Source: SLST01 sp964458555 (GTDB taxonomy: Bacteria; Spirochaetota; Spirochaetia; DSM-27196; SLST01). Taken from it: DNA of 64,000 bases. Location of the stretch: assembly GCA_964458555.1 (NCBI GenBank), contig CAYWJH010000001.1, positions 62,001 to 126,000 on the forward strand. Reading direction: 5' to 3'. Positions 52,361-63,183 of this stretch are shown piece after piece; the first letter of the stretch is position 1; each line of letters starts with the position of its first letter. The notes under the pieces are model-generated. The model worked only from the letters and a program-made list of their open reading frames with translations, ran no database searches and was not told where the DNA came from. Made by a program: the position numbers and the translations under genes.

Positions 52361-53029
52361 ATGAGAGAAGCGAATTCGCGCGCACACCTCACGCGCCTCG
52401 TATCCGACCACAACTACCTGGGTGCTCAGCTCTACCTCCGGGAGGCCGACCTCGAGCGCGACGAGAGGAACGAGCTTCTGGGCATGCTCGCCACGGCGGT
52501 CGTCGAGGAGCTCAGCCGAACGCGTAGGGACGACCGCGAGCGGATCGTCTATCTGCGCAGCGTGCTTGCGTGGATCCTGCGCGAGGTGCCGGGGCTCGGC
52601 TCTCTGTACCGGGAGCAGCTCCGCGGCGCCGCCGCCGGTGGCGATGCGTTCTCGCAGCTCACGCGCGGCTTGCGCACCTTCGGCGACGTAGCCGCGGGGC
52701 GCACGTCGTTCTCCGACGCCGCCGACGAGGCGCGGCACGATTTCGAGGACGCCACCGAACGGTTTCGCTCCGGCGAGTCGTCGGAGCAGGTCGACGACTT
52801 CCTCTCCTCCGCGGAGAAGGGAATCCGCGACGGGCTCGATCAGCTCGGCGCGTTCTTTCGGGTGATGAACGAGGAGCGCTCACGCTCCTCGGGTTCCGGT
52901 GACGAGGAGGCTGCCGAGCGCGATGAAGAGGCTCGCGCGGCCGCCCGGGCGGACAGCGAGTCGGACGTCGAGGACGCGGAGTTCACGCCGGAGCACGAGG
53001 CGCAGGACATCAACGTCGAGCGCGAGTAG
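52361..53029 (+). CDS. Hypothetical helical protein
   Basis: 222 residues, helical, highly charged and with an acidic disordered C-terminus (about 170-222). No recognised domain, signal peptide or membrane helix. Second gene after the DUF2807-like gene; a repeated pattern (RTRRDDRERIVYLRSVLAWILREV) suggests amphipathic helices. Confidence 0.6.
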   Translation: MREANSRAHLTRLVSDHNYLGAQLYLREADLERDERNELLGMLATAVVEELSRTRRDDRERIVYLRSVLAWILREVPGLGSLYREQLRGAAAGGDAFSQLTRGLRTFGDVAAGRTSFSDAADEARHDFEDATERFRSGESSEQVDDFLSSAEKGIRDGLDQLGAFFRVMNEERSRSSGSGDEEAAERDEEARAAARADSESDVEDAEFTPEHEAQDINVERE

Positions 53030-53089
53030 GCGGACCCGAGCCGGGCGCGGGGACCTCAACCGTGCGAGCGCGTGCGACAGCGGGATTCG

Positions 53090-53923
53090 CTACTTCGGGG
53101 CACGCGCGGAGGCCGCGCGGTAGACGAGCGTTCGCGGGAGCAATCCCGACACCCGTTCGAGAAATCGGTTCGCGAGGCCCGGCACGACGACGACGTCTCG
53201 TCGCCGCGGCAGCCGCCCCGGGTGCCGGGCGAGCCGGCGCGCGGCTCGCTCGACGGCGCGCATCGAGCCGGCGACGACCGAGTCGGCATCCATCCACCTG
53301 ATGAGCCCGCGATTGCGACCGCGCCGCTGGGTGTCCTCCGTGTCGTCGCGGTGGAAGTCGGTGAGCACGTAGCCGGGCGTGAGCGCCTGGACGACGAGCC
53401 CGTGCGGCGCCGTCTCGAGCGCGAGCGATTCGCTCAGCCGTTCGAGGTAGACCTTCGTCGCGACGTAGAGCGCCGATCCCGGCACGGCGACGCGCCCGGC
53501 GAGCGATCCCACGTTGATGACGACGCCCTCGTGGCGCGCCGTCATGCCCGCGAGGACCGCGTGCGCGAGGCGAAGCGGCACCTCCGCGTGGACCCGTAGC
53601 ATCGCGCGCAGCGGCTCGATGTCGGCGGCGGCTACCGGCGCGTAGTGACCGAATCCCGCGTTGTTGACGAGGACGGAGACCGGCCCCGCGGAGATCGCAT
53701 CGAGCAGACGCTCGACCGTCGACTCGTCGGCCAAATCGCCGACAACGAGGTCCACGCGCGTCGCTCCGCGATCGAGGAGGTCGTTCCGGCGTTCAGCGAG
53801 GAGACCGCCCCGTCGGCCGGTCACGAGAAGACGAGCCCCTTGTGCGGCGAAGTGGCGGGCGTAGGCCCGACCGATCCCGCTCGTGGCGCCCGTGACGACA
53901 ACTCTTTTTTCGTGGAAGTTCAC
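53090..53923 (-). CDS. Short-chain dehydrogenase/reductase
   Basis: 277 residues from GTG 53923. Classical SDR: TGATSGIGRAYARHFA (NADP-type glycine motif followed by an RRGG loop), NNAGFGHYAP, and the catalytic S and YxxxK in SLAGR...YVATK. The C-terminal basic/hydrophobic tail (VVVVPGLANRFLERVSGLLPR) is like SDRs that associate with membranes. The substrate is unknown. Confidence 0.9.
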   Translation of the reverse strand: MNFHEKRVVVTGATSGIGRAYARHFAAQGARLLVTGRRGGLLAERRNDLLDRGATRVDLVVGDLADESTVERLLDAISAGPVSVLVNNAGFGHYAPVAAADIEPLRAMLRVHAEVPLRLAHAVLAGMTARHEGVVINVGSLAGRVAVPGSALYVATKVYLERLSESLALETAPHGLVVQALTPGYVLTDFHRDDTEDTQRRGRNRGLIRWMDADSVVAGSMRAVERAARRLARHPGRLPRRRDVVVVPGLANRFLERVSGLLPRTLVYRAASARAPK

Positions 53924-53950
53924 CGTATCTGTTACCTTTGTCCGGAGTCG

Positions 53951-53979
53951 TTGTTGTTTGAGTGAAAGGGAGGGATAGT
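53951..53979 (+). promoter_or_regulatory. Candidate promoter of the plus-strand small RNA
   Basis: TTGTTG (53951-53956), a 17-nt spacer, GATAGT (53974-53979). Weak match but the only one upstream of the two plus-strand terminators. Confidence 0.35.
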
Positions 53980-54009
53980 CCTCCTTGGTTTTGTGGCCGC
54001 TGGGTCGGC

Positions 54010-54051
54010 GCTTCCGGAGATTTCGACCTCCTTTGCTCCGGAAGCATTTTT
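54010..54051 (+). terminator. Intrinsic terminator 1
   Basis: Perfect 10-bp stem GCTTCCGGAG (54010-54019) / CTCCGGAAGC (54036-54045), a 16-nt loop, followed by ATTTTT (54046-54051). Confidence 0.75.
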
Positions 54052-54132
54052 CACCCTGGGCCAGGCCTACGGGTCCGTGCGGTTGTCGCGTCTCCACAGC
54101 GGCAGCCGCCGGGCCCTTCCGGCCGATATCAC

Positions 54133-54155
54133 GGCGCCCCCTTGGGGCGCCTTTT
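54133..54155 (+). terminator. Intrinsic terminator 2
   Basis: Perfect 8-bp GC stem GGCGCCCC/GGGGCGCC with a CTT loop, followed by TTTT (54152-54155). Confidence 0.8.
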
Positions 54156-54208
54156 GTGTGCCCGCGCGTCGTGCGCACGCGCTCGTCGCCGGCGTTTGCG
54201 CGGGTCGG

Positions 54209-54233
54209 GCAGCCGGCTCCTGGGGCCGGCTGC
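54209..54233 (-). terminator. GC hairpin downstream of the fusion gene
   Basis: Perfect 9-bp stem GCAGCCGGC/GCCGGCTGC with a 7-nt loop, 16 bases past the fusion gene stop. No U-tract follows on either strand, so it may only protect an mRNA end. Confidence 0.35.
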
Positions 54234-54249
54234 GGGTGCCGATGGGGCG

Positions 54250-57200
54250 CTACCGGACCTCGATCACCCCACCGGCGTAGGTGAACCCGCCCCCGAAGGC
54301 GGTCATCCCGACGAGCTCTCCCGATTTCCGCGACCCGAGGACCTCCGCGAGGCAGAGCGGGATCGTCGAGCTCGACGTGTTGCCGAGGTGCCGGATATTG
54401 CTGTACACCATATCCGACGGGACCTTCATGCGCTGCCGTACGGCGTTGATGATGCGCTGATTTGCCTGGTGCGGCACGATGAGCTTGAGCCGCTCGATCC
54501 CCACGCCCGCCTCGTCGCACGCCTTGAGCAGCATGTCGATCATGCTCCGGACGGCGACCTGGTAGACCTTCGGGCCGTCCATCGCGATTCTCTCGCTCTC
54601 GAGTATCGGCACCTTCAGCGCCTCGCCCGACTCACCCTGCGCGCCGATCGCCGGCCGGTAGACCCTCGCGTTCGCGAGCTCCGCGTTGCCGGCTCCCACG
54701 ACGACGCTCGCCGTCGCAGCGTCTCCGAAGATGGGCGCGGTGTCGGGGTCGCTCGTGTCCAGTTTTGGAGAAAGCACCTCGGTGGTCACGAGGAGGATGC
54801 GGTGGTCCGGCTTGCTCTGCAGGTAGTCGTAGGAGACCTGGAGGCCGTAGAGGTAGCCCGAGCACGCTGCGCTGAGGTCGTACGCGGCGGTCTGCGTGTC
54901 GCGGTCGCCGGCGAGCGCGTAGTGCACGAGCGTGCCCATCGATGGGGTCGTGTACAGCGGCGTGCCCGTGGAGACGATGATGAGGTCGATGTCGTCAATG
55001 CTCATCGCGTTGCTCTCGAGAACCTCGCGCGCAGCGTCGACGGCGAGCGAGAGCGCGCTCTCCTCGCCCTCGACCCACTGCCGGGACTCGATACCCGTGC
55101 GCTTGACGATGTCAGCCGGCGACCAGGTCGGGCACATCTCGGAGATCTCTTCGTTGGAAACCCGCCGCGAGCCCAGGCGCGTGGTGACGCCCACGAGACC
55201 GGCGACGAGTTGAGACGAGCCGACGCGCGCGGCCTGCGCGGTCGCGGCACCAGGCGCCCCGCGCGCCGTGCCACCGCCTGCGAGCGCGAGGTCGACCCCG
55301 CTGATCACCGGTTCGCCCGGCTCCTCGCGCGTGACCGGCTTGAGGCTGACCTCACCTTCGGCGATCTTCACGTTGAACAGCGGTGCGCCCACCTTGACCG
55401 AATCGCCCTCCTCGCAGAGGAGCGCGTCCACGGTGCCGTCGGTGGGGCTTTTGAAGTCGAACGCGGCCTTGTCCGCCTCGAGCTCGGCGATGAGCTGCCC
55501 CTGCGCGATCTCCTGTCCCGGTTCGATGTGCCAGGCGATCACGGTCACCGACTCGTCCGAGGGGCTCGCCCCGATCGCTTCGACCGTGCGCATGCCGCTC
55601 GCCGAGTCCTCCAGAAGCTTCCACAGCACCGTTCCGCCGAGGATGTCCACGGCGGTTTCGAGGACGCGCTTGTAGCTCGGCAGCACCTCGAGCTGGTTGG
55701 CGAAGTTGCACGGGACGTAGGTGTCGCCGCGCGTGACGCGCCGCGTCACGATGGGCGTGCTGATCCGCTCGCTCACCGCGGCGATGACCTCCGCGCCCAT
55801 ACCGGCGGTATGGTTGTCCTCGTGGACGACCACGAGCCTGCCGGTCTTCGAGACCGAGTCGACCACGCGGTCGACGTCCCAGGGAACGATGCTTCGCAGG
55901 TCGATCACCTCCGCGGAGACGTCGACGCTTTCGAGCGCGTCGGCGGCCTGCGTGCAGAGGCGAACCGTGTTGCCCCAGCCGACGAGGGTGATGTGCTCGC
56001 CGGGGCGGACGGTGCGCGCGGTCCCAATGGGCACGAGCTGGCGCGCGACGTCGGTCGTGGTCGTCGCCGAGCGGTCGTTGAGGCAGTTCTTCGGGTAGAA
56101 GAAGATCGTTGGGCGCTCGCTCTCGAACGCGGCGTTCAGCAGTCCGGCTGCCTCTCCGGCGGTGGAGGGCATGAAGACGTCCACGCCGGGCGTATGCGCC
56201 GCGATGCCCTCCATGCTCGACGCGTGGAAGGGGCCCAGGCCGGGTCGGTAGCCGCCGCAGGTGACCATGAGAATCACCGGCGCCTGCCATCCCCCGTCGG
56301 TCCGCCAGTACATGCTGCCGAGCTCGGCGAAGATCTGGTTGTACGCGATGGGCAGGAAGTCGGCGAACTGGAGGAAGGCGACCGGCCGCTTGCCCGCGAG
56401 CGCCTGCCCGATCGAGTAGCCGACGATCGTCGCCTCTGCGAGCGGCGAGTTGACCACCCGGCCGGGGTAGGTCTGCGTGAGCCCGCGCGTGATGCCGAAG
56501 ACGTCGCCCTTGGGGTCCTCGAGGTCCTCGCCGAAGAGCTGCACCCGCTCGTCGGAGCCGAGGCGCGCCTTGAGAACCTCGCGGATCGCCTCGAGCATGG
56601 TCAGCTCGCCACCGTCGGCGTCGCCGCCGGTGTACTCGTTCGAGCGAGCGGCGAGCCGGTCGGGCAGCGGTCTGACGGCGGTCGACGTCGGCTGCGGTTC
56701 CGGCGAGCGCTGGACGCGCCGTGCGATCTCGCGGAGCTCGCTCTCAACCTCCGCGCGGGCCGATTCGAGCTCGTCGGCGCTCACGCCGGCCTCGGTAAGG
56801 CGCCTGGCGAGGACCGTGATAGGGTCACCGGTGGAGCGCACGCGCTCGATCTCCTCCGGGGTGCGGTACATGCGCTGATCGTCGGCGTTCGTGTGATTGC
56901 CGAGCCGGTCGACGTTGAAGACGGCGATCGAGGGTCGACGGTTCTTCCGCATGCCGGCGACGATCTCGCCGAACGCGTCGTACGCCTCCACGGGGTCGCG
57001 ACCGTCGATCCGCCGGATGGGAACCGTGTAGAACTCGTCGCTCTCGCCGTCGGGCGTCGAGTAGAGCGTCTTCTCGAGCGTCTTCGTCGATATGGCGAAG
57101 GCGTTGTCCTGGATGAGGAAGAGCACCGGCAGCTGGTCGCGTACCGTTTGTGCGATCGCTTCGAGCACCTCGCCCTGCTGCGTCATCCCGTCGCCGAGCG

Positions 57201-57633
57201 AGCAGAGGACGATCGGCGCACCGTCCTGATCCTTCACCACGCTCGCGACGCCGGCGGCCTGGAGCGCGGAGTTGCCGACCGGCCCGACGAGGCTGAGGAT
57301 CCGGTGCTCGGGCGCGCTCATGTGAGCGTTCATCTGGCGACCGCGCGAATGCGAGCCGTCCTTGTTGAACAGGCTCATGAAGAACATCTCAGGCGAGATG
57401 CCGCGCGCGAGCATGAGCGCCTTGTCCCGGTAGTGGCAGTGCAGCCAGTCGGCGCCGGTCAGGTGCGGCTGGAGCATGACGCTCGCCTCGTGGCCGGCGC
57501 CGGAGACGTGGAAGAACGCTTCACCGCGACCGGTGTATTCTTCCTCGATTCGGTCCATCTCCCGTGACGTGACCATATATTTGTAGAGTTCGAGAAGCGT
57601 GCTGGTAGGCGTTCGTGTGACCGTCTGAGCCAT
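54250..57633 (-). CDS. Fused 2-oxoacid dehydrogenase E1alpha-E1beta-lipoyl-KASIII protein
   Basis: 1127 residues in one frame. Residues 8-310: E1alpha, with the thiamine-diphosphate motif GDG (147-149) ... N177. Residues 343-685: E1beta, with NSPLAEATIVGYSIGQALAG, FADFLPIAYNQIF, H470 in the GPFHASSMEG loop. Residues 690-760: lipoyl domain with lipoylatable K722 in EADKA. Residues 761-805: flexible Ala/Gly/Pro linker. Residues 806-1127: ketoacyl-ACP synthase III with intact C924 (SAACSG), H1055 (PHQANQR), N1085 (GNTSSST). Absent: E2 acyltransferase core, E3 and E1/E3-binding domain. Likely role: oxidative decarboxylation of a (branched) 2-oxoacid, with the acyl group handed to the KASIII to start fatty-acid or related chains. 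AGGAG precedes ATG 57633. Confidence 0.92.
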   Translation of the reverse strand: MAQTVTRTPTSTLLELYKYMVTSREMDRIEEEYTGRGEAFFHVSGAGHEASVMLQPHLTGADWLHCHYRDKALMLARGISPEMFFMSLFNKDGSHSRGRQMNAHMSAPEHRILSLVGPVGNSALQAAGVASVVKDQDGAPIVLCSLGDGMTQQGEVLEAIAQTVRDQLPVLFLIQDNAFAISTKTLEKTLYSTPDGESDEFYTVPIRRIDGRDPVEAYDAFGEIVAGMRKNRRPSIAVFNVDRLGNHTNADDQRMYRTPEEIERVRSTGDPITVLARRLTEAGVSADELESARAEVESELREIARRVQRSPEPQPTSTAVRPLPDRLAARSNEYTGGDADGGELTMLEAIREVLKARLGSDERVQLFGEDLEDPKGDVFGITRGLTQTYPGRVVNSPLAEATIVGYSIGQALAGKRPVAFLQFADFLPIAYNQIFAELGSMYWRTDGGWQAPVILMVTCGGYRPGLGPFHASSMEGIAAHTPGVDVFMPSTAGEAAGLLNAAFESERPTIFFYPKNCLNDRSATTTTDVARQLVPIGTARTVRPGEHITLVGWGNTVRLCTQAADALESVDVSAEVIDLRSIVPWDVDRVVDSVSKTGRLVVVHEDNHTAGMGAEVIAAVSERISTPIVTRRVTRGDTYVPCNFANQLEVLPSYKRVLETAVDILGGTVLWKLLEDSASGMRTVEAIGASPSDESVTVIAWHIEPGQEIAQGQLIAELEADKAAFDFKSPTDGTVDALLCEEGDSVKVGAPLFNVKIAEGEVSLKPVTREEPGEPVISGVDLALAGGGTARGAPGAATAQAARVGSSQLVAGLVGVTTRLGSRRVSNEEISEMCPTWSPADIVKRTGIESRQWVEGEESALSLAVDAAREVLESNAMSIDDIDLIIVSTGTPLYTTPSMGTLVHYALAGDRDTQTAAYDLSAACSGYLYGLQVSYDYLQSKPDHRILLVTTEVLSPKLDTSDPDTAPIFGDAATASVVVGAGNAELANARVYRPAIGAQGESGEALKVPILESERIAMDGPKVYQVAVRSMIDMLLKACDEAGVGIERLKLIVPHQANQRIINAVRQRMKVPSDMVYSNIRHLGNTSSSTIPLCLAEVLGSRKSGELVGMTAFGGGFTYAGGVIEVR

Positions 57634-57644
57634 GCTAATCTCCT

Positions 57645-57652
57645 GTGACTTG
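57645..57652 (+). promoter_or_regulatory. Extra half-site of the palindrome
   Basis: GTGACTTG, identical to the left half of the perfect palindrome at 57705-57719, in the leader of the fusion gene. Confidence 0.35.
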
Positions 57653-57704
57653 TCCTTGTCCGATCGCAACGATCAGGTTTCCCTCGCGCACTATAGCATA
57701 CCGC

Positions 57705-57719
57705 GTGACTTGAAGTCAC
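57705..57719. promoter_or_regulatory. Perfect 15-bp palindrome between fusion gene and aconitase
   Basis: GTGACTTGAAGTCAC, 7-bp arms around a central G. It covers the -35 of the aconitase promoter and the region where the -35 of the divergent fusion gene would lie (its -10 TATAGT is at 57690-57695 on the minus strand). A typical repressor or activator site. Confidence 0.65.
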
Positions 57720-57738
57720 CTTGGGGTCTGGCTATATT
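57710..57738 (+). promoter_or_regulatory. Sigma-70 promoter of aconitase
   Basis: TTGAAG (57710-57715), a 17-nt spacer, TATATT (57733-57738); ATG 57755 is 17 nt downstream with GAGG as ribosome site. Confidence 0.75.
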
Positions 57739-57754
57739 CTCCGCGAGGTTGAGC

Positions 57755-60469
<2,715 letters not shown>

Positions 60470-60493
60470 AGTCCCCGGCACGCCTCGCCGCGG

Positions 60494-61585
60494 CTACCGA
60501 GGAAGCAGTACATCCCAGGTGATCGCGCCCCCGGCCGGCACGTCGCGGGCGAGCCGCGCGCCGGCGAGTTCGCGCGCGAAGCGCGGCTCGATGCCCGGTT
60601 CGAGGCGCTCGGAGCGCAGCGCGGCGAGGTCGTCGTCGCCGAGCGCGTGTCCCACGGCGAGGTCGCGCACCGCGAGTAGAGACCGGCGCGTCGTCGCGTA
60701 CGAGGCGGCCTCGCGCGGCGCGAGGCGCTTGACGCCGTCGCCGAGCACCGTCGCCACGCGCTCGGCTCCGTACTCCGCTTCGAACTCGCGTACGACTTTC
60801 TGCGGCCCTTCATCGGGGTCGAGCGACCGGACCGCGTCGATCCGCCTAATCGTCGCGCACATCTGCGTGAACATGGTCGGGTCCATCGCGATCGGGTCGT
60901 CGAGACCGTCGCCCTCGCGCGAGAGCGTGAAGTGCTTCTCAACGATCGTCGCGCCGAGCGCGACCGCGAGACCCGGTACGAGATTCGGATCGGCGCTGTG
61001 ATCCGAGAGTCCAACGTTTACCCCGAACACGCGCGCGAGCGACCGGATCAGACGCAGGTTGTACTGCTCTTCCGGAGCCGGGTAGGCTGTGATGCAATGC
61101 AGGATCGTCGTGCCTTCGCGTCCTGCGATGGAGAGCGCGTACTCGATGTCCGCGAGGAGCGATACCCCTGTACTCACGATGAGCGGGAGCCCGTAGCCGG
61201 CGACCTCTTCGAGAAGGGCGGTGTGGTTGAGCTCCGGCGAGGCGATTTTCAGTCGCTCGACGTTCAGGTCGCGCAGCGCTCGGGCGCTCTCGACGCCGAA
61301 GGGAGTACAGAGGAAGTCGAGGTCGTGCTTCCGGCACAGCGTCTCGAGCTCGGCGTAGAAGGCGGGCGGCCGCTCGAGCGCGTGGAAGCGTTCCCAGAGC
61401 GGGGTGGGACCGCCGGGTAGGTCGACCTCGGGGGTGCGCCGATGGACGAGCTCGTCGGCGATCACATACTGGAACTTGGCGCAGTCCGCGCCGCTCTCGC
61501 GGGCGGCGTGGACGAGCTCGTCGGCCTGCGAGAGGTCGCCGCCGTGAGCCGTACCGATCTCCGCGACGATGTACGTATCGGGCAT
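60494..61585 (-). CDS. NeuB-family nonulosonic acid synthase
   Basis: 363 residues. The N-terminal TIM barrel has VAEIGTAHGGDLSQA, KFQYVIADELVH, IASPELNHTALL, IVSTGVS, HCITAYPAPEEQYNLR, GLSDHS and EKHFTLSR; a C-terminal SAF (antifreeze-like) domain (about 300-363) completes it. Condenses phosphoenolpyruvate with an N-acetylhexosamine to make sialic, legionaminic or pseudaminic acid; the sugar cannot be told. No other pathway genes adjoin it. Confidence 0.93.
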   Translation of the reverse strand: MPDTYIVAEIGTAHGGDLSQADELVHAARESGADCAKFQYVIADELVHRRTPEVDLPGGPTPLWERFHALERPPAFYAELETLCRKHDLDFLCTPFGVESARALRDLNVERLKIASPELNHTALLEEVAGYGLPLIVSTGVSLLADIEYALSIAGREGTTILHCITAYPAPEEQYNLRLIRSLARVFGVNVGLSDHSADPNLVPGLAVALGATIVEKHFTLSREGDGLDDPIAMDPTMFTQMCATIRRIDAVRSLDPDEGPQKVVREFEAEYGAERVATVLGDGVKRLAPREAASYATTRRSLLAVRDLAVGHALGDDDLAALRSERLEPGIEPRFARELAGARLARDVPAGGAITWDVLLPR

Positions 61586-61591
61586 GACTTC

Positions 61592-61620
61592 ATCATAGTC
61601 GCCCTGCTGGTGGGCTTCAA
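61592..61620 (-). promoter_or_regulatory. Promoter of the NeuB-family gene
   Basis: Reading on the minus strand: TTGAAG (61615-61620), a 17-nt spacer, TATGAT (61592-61597), then 6 nt to the ATG at 61585. Strong match; implies a leaderless mRNA. Confidence 0.75.
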
Positions 61621-61994
61621 TCGTCCGGAGCGGCGAGCTCGTCGAGCACGTCGGTCCATACGCGGTCGAGGTAGACGCTCGCCCCGTCGTCGTAGAGCGA
61701 GTCGACGAACGTTACGAGGTGCTCGGGCGGATCGGCGGGCGTCGCGGCCGGAGGGTCCCACGGGACCAGTAGGCGAAACGCGAGGACGACGACGGCCATC
61801 GCCGCCGCGGCGGCGATGGCGGGAACGAACCGAACCGCGCGTCCGCCAAAGGCGTACCCGTGACGAGCCTGTTCGTGACGAACCGTCCCGGCCACCACGA
61901 GCGCGTCCACGTCCGGCCCACCCATCGTGCGCGTCGCAGCCTCGGCCTCCTCGCGCAGCCGGCCAACGGCGCGAACGGCATCAGCTTCCTTCAT
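61617..61994 (-). CDS. Small single-helix membrane protein, probable anti-sigma factor
   Basis: 125 residues. A soluble N-terminal part (about 1-50), one membrane helix (about 56-78, AAAAAMAVVVLAFRLLVPW) and a short extracytoplasmic part. It overlaps the end of the sigma-factor gene by 14 bases, the usual place for an anti-sigma factor, but the classical HxxxCxxC zinc motif is absent. The assignment rests on position and topology. Confidence 0.55.
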   Translation of the reverse strand: MKEADAVRAVGRLREEAEAATRTMGGPDVDALVVAGTVRHEQARHGYAFGGRAVRFVPAIAAAAAMAVVVLAFRLLVPWDPPAATPADPPEHLVTFVDSLYDDGASVYLDRVWTDVLDELAAPDD

Positions 61995-62574
61995 ACCCTG
62001 TCTCCTCGAGGTAGCGTGCGAGACGTGCGCGTGCGCGAGCCAGCCTGCTCTTCACGGTGCCTGTCGGCTTGCCGACCATTTCCGCGAGACGCTCAACTCG
62101 CTCTCCCTCTCCGTCCTTCAGGTACACGAGCAACCGGTCCTCCGGCGGCAGGCGGGCGAGGGCACGTCGGACGAGCTCGCCGGTCGCGCCGGCGATCAGC
62201 GCGGTCTCCGGCCCCGCAATGGTCGACCGGAAGCGGTCGGCATCCTCGTACGCGACCGTACGCGCCGCCGACCGGCCGTGGCTTCGCATCAGGTCGAGCG
62301 CGCGGTGGCGCGCGAGCGAATAAAAGAAGGTCGAGAACGACGAGTGTCCGCGAAACCGGTCGATCTTGCGGATCAGGCTCACGTAAACCTCCTGCTCCGC
62401 GTCGGCGATCGCCTCCGGGTCGGGGCCAACGATCGAGTAGAGCAGACGGCGCAGACGCGGCGAGTAGCGGGAGACGAGCGCGGCGAGTGCCTCCCGGTCC
62501 CCGTCGGCGCAGAACCGCGCGGCGAGCTCTTCGTCGCCGCTACGGTGGGCCGCGATCGGCTCCGCCCCTTCCAC
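61981..62574 (-). CDS. ECF-type RNA polymerase sigma factor
   Basis: 197 residues from GTG 62574 (1 base after the upstream stop). Sigma2 region (about 20-90: DREALAALVSRYSPRLRRL, AEQEVYVSLIRKIDRF, SSFSTFFYSLARHRALDLMR) and sigma4 region (about 130-185: RLPPEDRLLVYLKDGEG, LAEMVGKPTGTVKSRLARARARL). No sigma1 or sigma3. Directs a stress regulon, probably envelope-related, given the Spy-like and membrane genes on either side. Confidence 0.93.
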   Translation of the reverse strand: MEGAEPIAAHRSGDEELAARFCADGDREALAALVSRYSPRLRRLLYSIVGPDPEAIADAEQEVYVSLIRKIDRFRGHSSFSTFFYSLARHRALDLMRSHGRSAARTVAYEDADRFRSTIAGPETALIAGATGELVRRALARLPPEDRLLVYLKDGEGERVERLAEMVGKPTGTVKSRLARARARLARYLEETGYEGS

Positions 62575-62575
62575 G

Positions 62576-63175
62576 CTACAACCGGTCCCGGATGAGCTCC
62601 CGCAGCTCCCGATACTCTTCCCGCAGGAGGTCGAACTGACGGCGGATGTCCTCGTCCTCCACGAGCTCCTCTCGGTCCTCGAGCGCACGACGGACCTCTT
62701 CCTGGCGCCGATCGATCGCGCGTTCGAGCGTTGCGAGCCGCTCGCGAAGCTGGCGCGCCATCTCCGATCGCGCGACGCCCTCCCGCGCCTCCGCCGCCCG
62801 GCGCGCGACCAGCTTACGCGCGATGCGAGTCCATCGATCGGTGCCGACGACCTCGCGGATCGCGAGCTCGCGTTCGATCTCCAGCATCCGGACCTCGACT
62901 TCGATCCCGGCGGTGTCCCGCAGATTCCGTTCGATCGCTCGCAGCGACGGGTCGTCGTCGACGAGGAGTCGCGCGAGCTCTGCCTTCCTAACCTCGAGCT
63001 CCGCGCGCTTGAGCCGGATGTCCGCGGCGCTCTCGCGCTGGATCTCCTGGATCTCTTCGATTGCCTCGTTCTCGAGTCCCAGGTTCTTCAGCAGGCCCTC
63101 GCTGTAGGGCTCCTGCGCTGCGAGCGCCGCCGCGACGAGCACGAGCAGCACGACCATTGCGGTGCGTAGACTCAT
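62576..63175 (-). CDS. Spy/CpxP-like periplasmic helical protein
   Basis: 199 residues. Signal peptide (about 1-20, AAALAAQEP) followed by a nearly all-helical, charged chain with heptad-like Leu/Arg/Glu pattern, as in Spy, CpxP and ZraP chaperone-sensors; an LTxxQ motif is not clear. GGAGG precedes ATG 63175. One base separates its stop from the sigma-factor start, so it is probably the periplasmic sensing part of the sigma/anti-sigma system. Confidence 0.7.
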   Translation of the reverse strand: MSLRTAMVVLLVLVAAALAAQEPYSEGLLKNLGLENEAIEEIQEIQRESAADIRLKRAELEVRKAELARLLVDDDPSLRAIERNLRDTAGIEVEVRMLEIERELAIREVVGTDRWTRIARKLVARRAAEAREGVARSEMARQLRERLATLERAIDRRQEEVRRALEDREELVEDEDIRRQFDLLREEYRELRELIRDRL

Positions 63176-63183
63176 GGTGCCTC

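Larger units (their letters stand above)
53986..54155 (+). ncRNA. Candidate small RNA, family not assigned
   Basis: No coding gene on the plus strand ends near here, yet two intrinsic terminators face this way: a 10-bp hairpin with ATTTTT at 54010-54051 and an 8-bp hairpin with TTTT at 54133-54155. Between them lies a further small hairpin (about 54107-54122). Together with the promoter at 53951-53979 this suggests an RNA of about 66 or 170 nt. The length would suit 6S RNA, but I could not confirm its consensus, nor that of SRP RNA or tmRNA. Confidence 0.35.
53924..54249. other. 326-base non-coding region with three hairpins
   Basis: Between divergent SDR and convergent fusion gene. It holds a candidate plus-strand RNA gene (53986-54155), two intrinsic terminators on the plus strand, and a GC hairpin near the end of the minus-strand fusion gene. 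Two weak open frames across it lack a good ribosome site and coding character. Confidence 0.7.

Noticed and set aside
53986..54155. Assignment of the small RNA candidate to 6S, SRP or tmRNA
   Set aside because: Length is compatible with 6S, but I could not match conserved core sequences by eye; left unassigned.
53985..54284. Open frames through the intergenic region next to the fusion gene
   Set aside because: They cross two intrinsic terminators and lack plausible starts and coding character.
53962..57567. 1201-codon open frame opposite the fusion gene
   Set aside because: Antisense shadow created by high GC; Arg/Asp/Val-rich composition without motifs, while the opposite strand encodes four clear domains.
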